From an uncultured Dokdonia sp. (GTDB taxonomy: Bacteria > Bacteroidota > Bacteroidia > Flavobacteriales > Flavobacteriaceae): a stretch of DNA of 64,000 nt. The notes under the pieces were generated by a model. The model saw only the letters and a list, made by a program, of their open reading frames with translations, was not told the origin of the DNA and searched no databases. Location of the stretch: the NCBI GenBank assembly GCA_947503305.1, contig CANNDF010000002.1, positions 434,001-498,000 of the forward strand, given 5' to 3'. Positions 63,148 to 64,000 of the stretch are shown piece by piece. How positions within the stretch are numbered: the first letter of the stretch is position 1; each line of letters begins with the position of its first letter. A program made the position numbers and the translations under genes.

Positions 63148-64000
63148 TTACTCTACTCGTAATGCCTCTATGGGATTAGTAATTGCAATTTTCCAACTTT
63201 GCCAACTTACAGTCATTGTTGCTATGAATAGGGTAATCCCTCCTCCAAAGGCAAAGACCCACCAGCTTAACTCAGTTTGATAGGCAAAGCCTTCTAACCA
63301 TTGTCTCATTGAGAAGTAAGCAATGGGTATAGCGATAATAAATGCAAATATGATAAGTCTTAAAAATTCTTTGTTTAAGTAGAGTATATCTCTGGATAGT
63401 GAAGAACCATGTACCTTCCGAATACCAATTTCTTTTTTGCGTTGGTGCATATAAAAAGAGGCCATTCCTAAGATTCCGAGTGCAGATATAATTAATGATA
63501 ACAAGGTAAAGTATCCTATGATTTTTGCTGTTTTTTCTTCTTTTACATACCACTCATGGATACTTTCATCCACAAACCCATAGGTATATGGCGTCTCAGC
63601 GATAAGAGATTCGTAGGCTGTTTTAATCTGAGGAATTGCATCTATACTGGCAGTGCCTTGAAGTTTTATAAATATTTGATACGGTTGTAGTCCTTTCCAT
63701 GATGGTCTTATAAATGCAGGACCTATTGATTTACTTAATTCATTAAAATTAAAGTCATTTACAACTCCTAAAATTTTAAATTGCCCATCCTCAAGAGGAA
63801 GTAGTGAAGGAAACGAAGTAAATCCTAATACGTTTGCTCCTGTTTCATTTATATAAACACCTGTCTGATCCCATGCAACATTATTTTTTTGAGTACTGAT
63901 ATCAAATACATCTAGAAAATGTTCATCTACTCTAAATTCTTGAAAACTCATTGGTTCATTATTCCTATAAAATGATATATTACTACCACCATCCAGAGGG
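63148..64000 (-). CDS. ABC transporter permease, MacB/FtsX type (array member 6, partial)
   Basis: C-terminal 283 residues of a permease whose 5' part lies past the window edge. The frame stays open through 64000 (PLDGGSNISFYRNNEPMSFQ), so the internal ATG at 63951 is not the real start. It contains the second periplasmic domain and the last three helices, with the coupling loop HQRKKEIGIRKVHGSSLSRD, and ends ITNPIEALRVE. Like member 1 it belongs to a subfamily separate from members 2-5. Further array genes or the operon promoter must lie beyond the window. Confidence 0.87.
   Translation of the reverse strand, partial: PLDGGSNISFYRNNEPMSFQEFRVDEHFLDVFDISTQKNNVAWDQTGVYINETGANVLGFTSFPSLLPLEDGQFKILGVVNDFNFNELSKSIGPAFIRPSWKGLQPYQIFIKLQGTASIDAIPQIKTAYESLIAETPYTYGFVDESIHEWYVKEEKTAKIIGYFTLLSLIISALGILGMASFYMHQRKKEIGIRKVHGSSLSRDILYLNKEFLRLIIFAFIIAIPIAYFSMRQWLEGFAYQTELSWWVFAFGGGITLFIATMTVSWQSWKIAITNPIEALRVE

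Noticed and set aside
63952-64000. Start of permease 6 at the ATG at 63951
   Set aside because: The frame is open upstream to the window edge and reads like permease sequence, so the gene is simply cut.
1-64000. CRISPR arrays, tRNA or rRNA genes, insertion sequences, prophage
   Set aside because: No regularly spaced direct repeats, no tRNA-like cloverleaf, no rRNA-like tract and no transposase, integrase or phage structural gene was seen on either strand.

Overview
The window looks like chromosome of an AT-rich member of the Bacteroidota, most likely family Flavobacteriaceae. Evidence: a PorT component of the type IX secretion system (T9SS) beside menG, two secreted proteins ending in T9SS-type sorting domains, a TamL-type lipoprotein, bacillithiol-type YpdA, CtlX, an OmpL-like porin linked to glnB/amtB, promoters of the form TAnnTTTG, and almost no Shine-Dalgarno sequences. 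A marine genus near Dokdonia is my guess from the recurring AFAKA-encoding palindrome; that is low-confidence recall. I found no tRNA, rRNA, CRISPR array, transposase or phage gene.

Layout. 1-3.4 kb: envelope genes (partial tamL, a TrmH-family methyltransferase, porT, menG). 3.6-8.8 kb: potassium uptake (trkA, trkH), ypdA, ctlX and an Rrf2 regulator. 9.2-14.1 kb: argS, a secreted Kelch-like protein, typA. 14.2-29.6 kb: a surface-glycan locus on both strands, with three polytopic glycosyltransferase-like proteins, a FemAB/GNAT-like acyltransferase, a sugar aminotransferase, a Wzx-like flippase, a hexapeptide acyltransferase, one GT4 and three GT2 glycosyltransferases, an FdtA-like ketoisomerase, a 2OG-Fe(II) oxygenase, a zinc-ribbon methyltransferase and an embedded ftsE. 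29.7-41.2 kb: an outer-membrane protein, a large TPR protein with a beta-barrel partner, an amidohydrolase lipoprotein, a DUF3820 protein, an RsmI-like methylase, a sugar-dehydrogenase-like protein and a low-molecular-weight phosphatase. 41.3-50.4 kb: nitrogen assimilation, with porin-glnB-amtB facing gltB-gltD. 50.4-64 kb: one ABC ATPase followed upstream by six consecutive MacB/FtsX-type permease genes, the last cut by the window edge.

How the genes fit together. The aminotransferase and FdtA homologue suggest a dTDP-3-amino-3,6-dideoxyhexose built into a Wzx-exported glycan. The nitrogen genes form a divergent regulon with two matching dyads (ACCC-N10-GGGGGT, 53 bp apart) at the porin-side promoter. 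The permease array looks like an expanded family of MacB-like exporters or envelope-stress systems.

The strongest unexplained signal is a dispersed perfect palindrome, GCTTTCGCGAAAGC. It occurs nine times in 64 kb, four times between genes (once as the core of a 30-bp perfect palindrome) and five times inside genes, always in the frame that reads Ala-Phe-Ala-Lys-Ala.
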